A DNA stretch of 7,186 nucleotides. Source: Spirochaetales bacterium. Lineage in GTDB: Bacteria; Spirochaetota; Spirochaetia; SPDA01. This document shows, one piece after another, positions 5,861-7,186 of this stretch. The stretch's first letter is position 1; each line of letters starts with the position of its first letter. Made by a program: the position numbers and the translations under genes. The notes below the pieces were generated by a model that made no database searches, was not told where the DNA came from, and saw only the letters and a list, made by a program, of their open reading frames with translations. The stretch lies in the NCBI GenBank assembly GCA_004525155.1, contig SPDA01000089.1:1-7186 (forward strand). Reading direction: 5' to 3'.

Positions 5861-6901
5861 TTATAACGCGTTGTATGCGTCGGTTATAATGGCCTTCGTA
5901 TCTTCCCAGCTTAAGCATTCATCGGTGACCGAACAGCCGAAGATAAGATCTTTCTTGTCCGCCGGGATAACCTGGCTGCCGCCCAAAAGGTTGCTTTCCA
6001 GCATGAAACCGACTATGGAATGCCTCCCCCTTCTGCGCTGGTCAATGATCGATCGAAGGACCCTTTCCTGCCTGTCGGCGCTTTTCCCGGAATTCTCGTG
6101 GCTGCAGTCGACTACTACCGCCGGCTCGCGGCCTGCCGCCCTTACAAGTCTTTCCGCCTCTTCGACGTTCTCCTCGTAATAATTCGGACCGATTCGGCCC
6201 CCCCGCAGGATGATGTGCCCGTCGGAATTGCCGGAGGTCTTTAAAACGCAGGTCTGCCCGTTCTGGTCTATACCGATAAAACTGTGGGAGTGGCTGGTGG
6301 AACGCATGGCGTCGACGGCAAGCTGGAGGTTGCCGCTCGTGCCGTTCTTGAAGCCCACGGGCATGGAAAGGCCGCTGGCCATCTCCCTGTGGGTCTGGCT
6401 TTCCGTTGTCCTGGCCCCGATGGCGGCCCAGGAAATAAGGTCGGCTATATACTGCGGCACGATGGGATCGAGCATTTCGGAACCTGCCGGAACGCCCAGG
6501 CCCGTGATATCGGTAAGCAGTTTCCTCGCAATCCGCAGGCCCAATTCGATCTCACAGGAATCGTCCATGTAGGGGTCCAGAATAAGACCCCGCCAGCCGA
6601 TGGAGGTCCGAGGCTTTTCGAAATACACCCTCATCACAATGAAGATTTTTTCTTTCACCTCATCAGCGAGGGCTTTCAGCCGCCGCGAGTATTCCAGGGC
6701 TGCTTCCGCATCGTGGATTGAGCAGGGGCCGATTATTGCCAGGAGTCTTGGATCTTTTTTCCCGAGAATGGCGCTTATTTTCCCCCGTCCTTCCACAACG
6801 GTCCTGTTGCTCATCTCTGTCATGGAAATTTCTTCTTTCAGCAGGAAAGGCGCCATCAGGGGACGTATGTCCTGTATTCGAACGTCGTTTGTTTGTATCA
6901 T
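5861..6901 (-). CDS. aroF: 3-deoxy-7-phosphoheptulonate (DAHP) synthase, class I AroF/G/H type
   Basis: Cytoplasmic metalloenzyme (EC 2.5.1.54) condensing phosphoenolpyruvate and erythrose 4-phosphate, the first committed step toward aromatic amino acids and chorismate. Its 346 residues match the E. coli isozymes closely. The four metal ligands are Cys60 (GPCSIHD), His268 (DCSHENS), Glu302 (FMLESN) and Asp327 (SVTDEC). Substrate-binding motifs include MRVYFEKPRT (90-99), GARTTESQTHREMASGLS (162-179) and the phosphate-binding ILRGGR (231-236). The N-terminal stretch (1-35, VRIQDIRPLMAPFLL) corresponds to the extension that carries feedback inhibition in the E. coli enzymes. Which amino acid inhibits it cannot be read from the sequence. 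SQTHREMASGLSMPVGFKNG looks most like AroF, so the symbol is provisional. In the loop usually reading NGTDG, Ser189 replaces Asp. The gene starts two bases after the stop of the upstream gene and is followed by the DJ-1-family gene. Confidence 0.96.
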   Translation of the reverse strand: MIQTNDVRIQDIRPLMAPFLLKEEISMTEMSNRTVVEGRGKISAILGKKDPRLLAIIGPCSIHDAEAALEYSRRLKALADEVKEKIFIVMRVYFEKPRTSIGWRGLILDPYMDDSCEIELGLRIARKLLTDITGLGVPAGSEMLDPIVPQYIADLISWAAIGARTTESQTHREMASGLSMPVGFKNGTSGNLQLAVDAMRSTSHSHSFIGIDQNGQTCVLKTSGNSDGHIILRGGRIGPNYYEENVEEAERLVRAAGREPAVVVDCSHENSGKSADRQERVLRSIIDQRRRGRHSIVGFMLESNLLGGSQVIPADKKDLIFGCSVTDECLSWEDTKAIITDAYNAL

Positions 6902-6903
6902 AT

Positions 6904-7186
6904 TCAGGCTTCCAGTAATGTTTTTTTCCAGGTTTCCTCAACGAATCCCACCAGCACGCCCTTATTATGCCGGAGAAGGGGCTGCTTTAATAGCCCCGGG
7001 TGAAGGGTGAGTTCTTCAGCGGGATCGAACTCCATATACGAAAGGCCCCGGGAGGTATATTCCCTGCTTTCCGTATCCATTATATTTGAAAGACCCGCGT
7101 GACGTGCGACACTTTCCAGCTCGCCTCTCGAAAGGGCTCTTTGTCCCAGATCGACAAACTGGTAGGCAAGGCCTCTCTCCTTGAGA
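6904..7186 (-). CDS. ArsC/Spx-family thioredoxin-fold protein, C-terminal part (5' end beyond window)
   Basis: On the minus strand an open frame enters from the right edge and stops at TGA 6904-6906, leaving 93 visible residues (first full codon at 7183-7185). The pattern fits the ArsC/Spx/YffB family of arsenate-reductase-like proteins: a strand with YQFVDLGQRALSRGELESVARHAG, then a variable helical insertion, then the HPGLLKQPLLRHNKGVLVGFVEETW ending with the expected proline (cis-Pro position, KQP) and the GF-E-W motif. The N-terminal CxxC or CxxS site that would separate reductase-like from regulator-like members is outside the window, so function stays open. A true arsenate reductase would normally show an Arg near RRPI/RRP, where this protein has LKQP, which argues mildly against that role. 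It is the first visible gene of the run with DAHP synthase and the DJ-1-family gene. Confidence 0.78.
   Translation of the reverse strand, partial: LKERGLAYQFVDLGQRALSRGELESVARHAGLSNIMDTESREYTSRGLSYMEFDPAEELTLHPGLLKQPLLRHNKGVLVGFVEETWKKTLLEA
6909..6913 (-). promoter_or_regulatory. Ribosome binding site of the DAHP synthase gene, inside the upstream gene
   Basis: GGAAG on the minus strand lies seven bases before the ATG at 6899-6901, within the last codons of the ArsC-like gene. With the stop and start only two bases apart, the two genes are probably translationally coupled and share a transcript. Confidence 0.65.

Overview
The window is ordinary bacterial chromosome with a moderately high G+C content. 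It is densely coded: seven genes, no gap over about 120 bases, and no RNA gene, insertion sequence, CRISPR array or phage sequence that I can see. The lineage cannot be fixed from sequence alone. The overall look of the proteins (a long acetate kinase, a short Crp-like regulator, an AroF/G/H-type DAHP synthase) made me think of a fermentative, possibly anaerobic bacterium such as a spirochaete of the Treponema/Spirochaeta group. That is a low-confidence impression.

Left part (1-1041): the 3' end of a plus-strand gene encodes the C-terminal winged-helix DNA-binding domain of a Crp/Fnr-like regulator. It converges on a minus-strand gene for a secreted protein with the fold signature of protein-L-isoaspartate methyltransferase, whose S-adenosylmethionine-binding motifs look destroyed. 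This is the most unusual gene here.

Middle (1042-5260): a divergent intergenic region carries a reasonable sigma-70-type promoter for valS (valyl-tRNA synthetase, complete). A 116-base gap follows, holding a GC-rich hairpin, a near-perfect inverted repeat and a possible -10 element. Next is ackA (acetate kinase, complete), the ATP-yielding last step of acetate fermentation. It keeps all the catalytic residues but has a C-terminal extension and an unusual nucleotide-pocket motif.

Right part (5261-7186, minus strand): a tight three-gene run, read right to left. First comes the 3' end of an ArsC/Spx-like thioredoxin-fold protein. Two bases after its stop lies a class I DAHP synthase (first step of the shikimate pathway), and 21 bases further a DJ-1/YajL/PfpI-family protein. 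The spacing indicates one transcript. The two genes flanking DAHP synthase are both cysteine/redox-type families, which suggests a protective or stress-response theme, though this is only inference.

No wholly new system is evident. The items most worth a second look are the degenerate exported methyltransferase-like protein, the redox-flanked DAHP synthase operon, and the inverted repeat in front of ackA.
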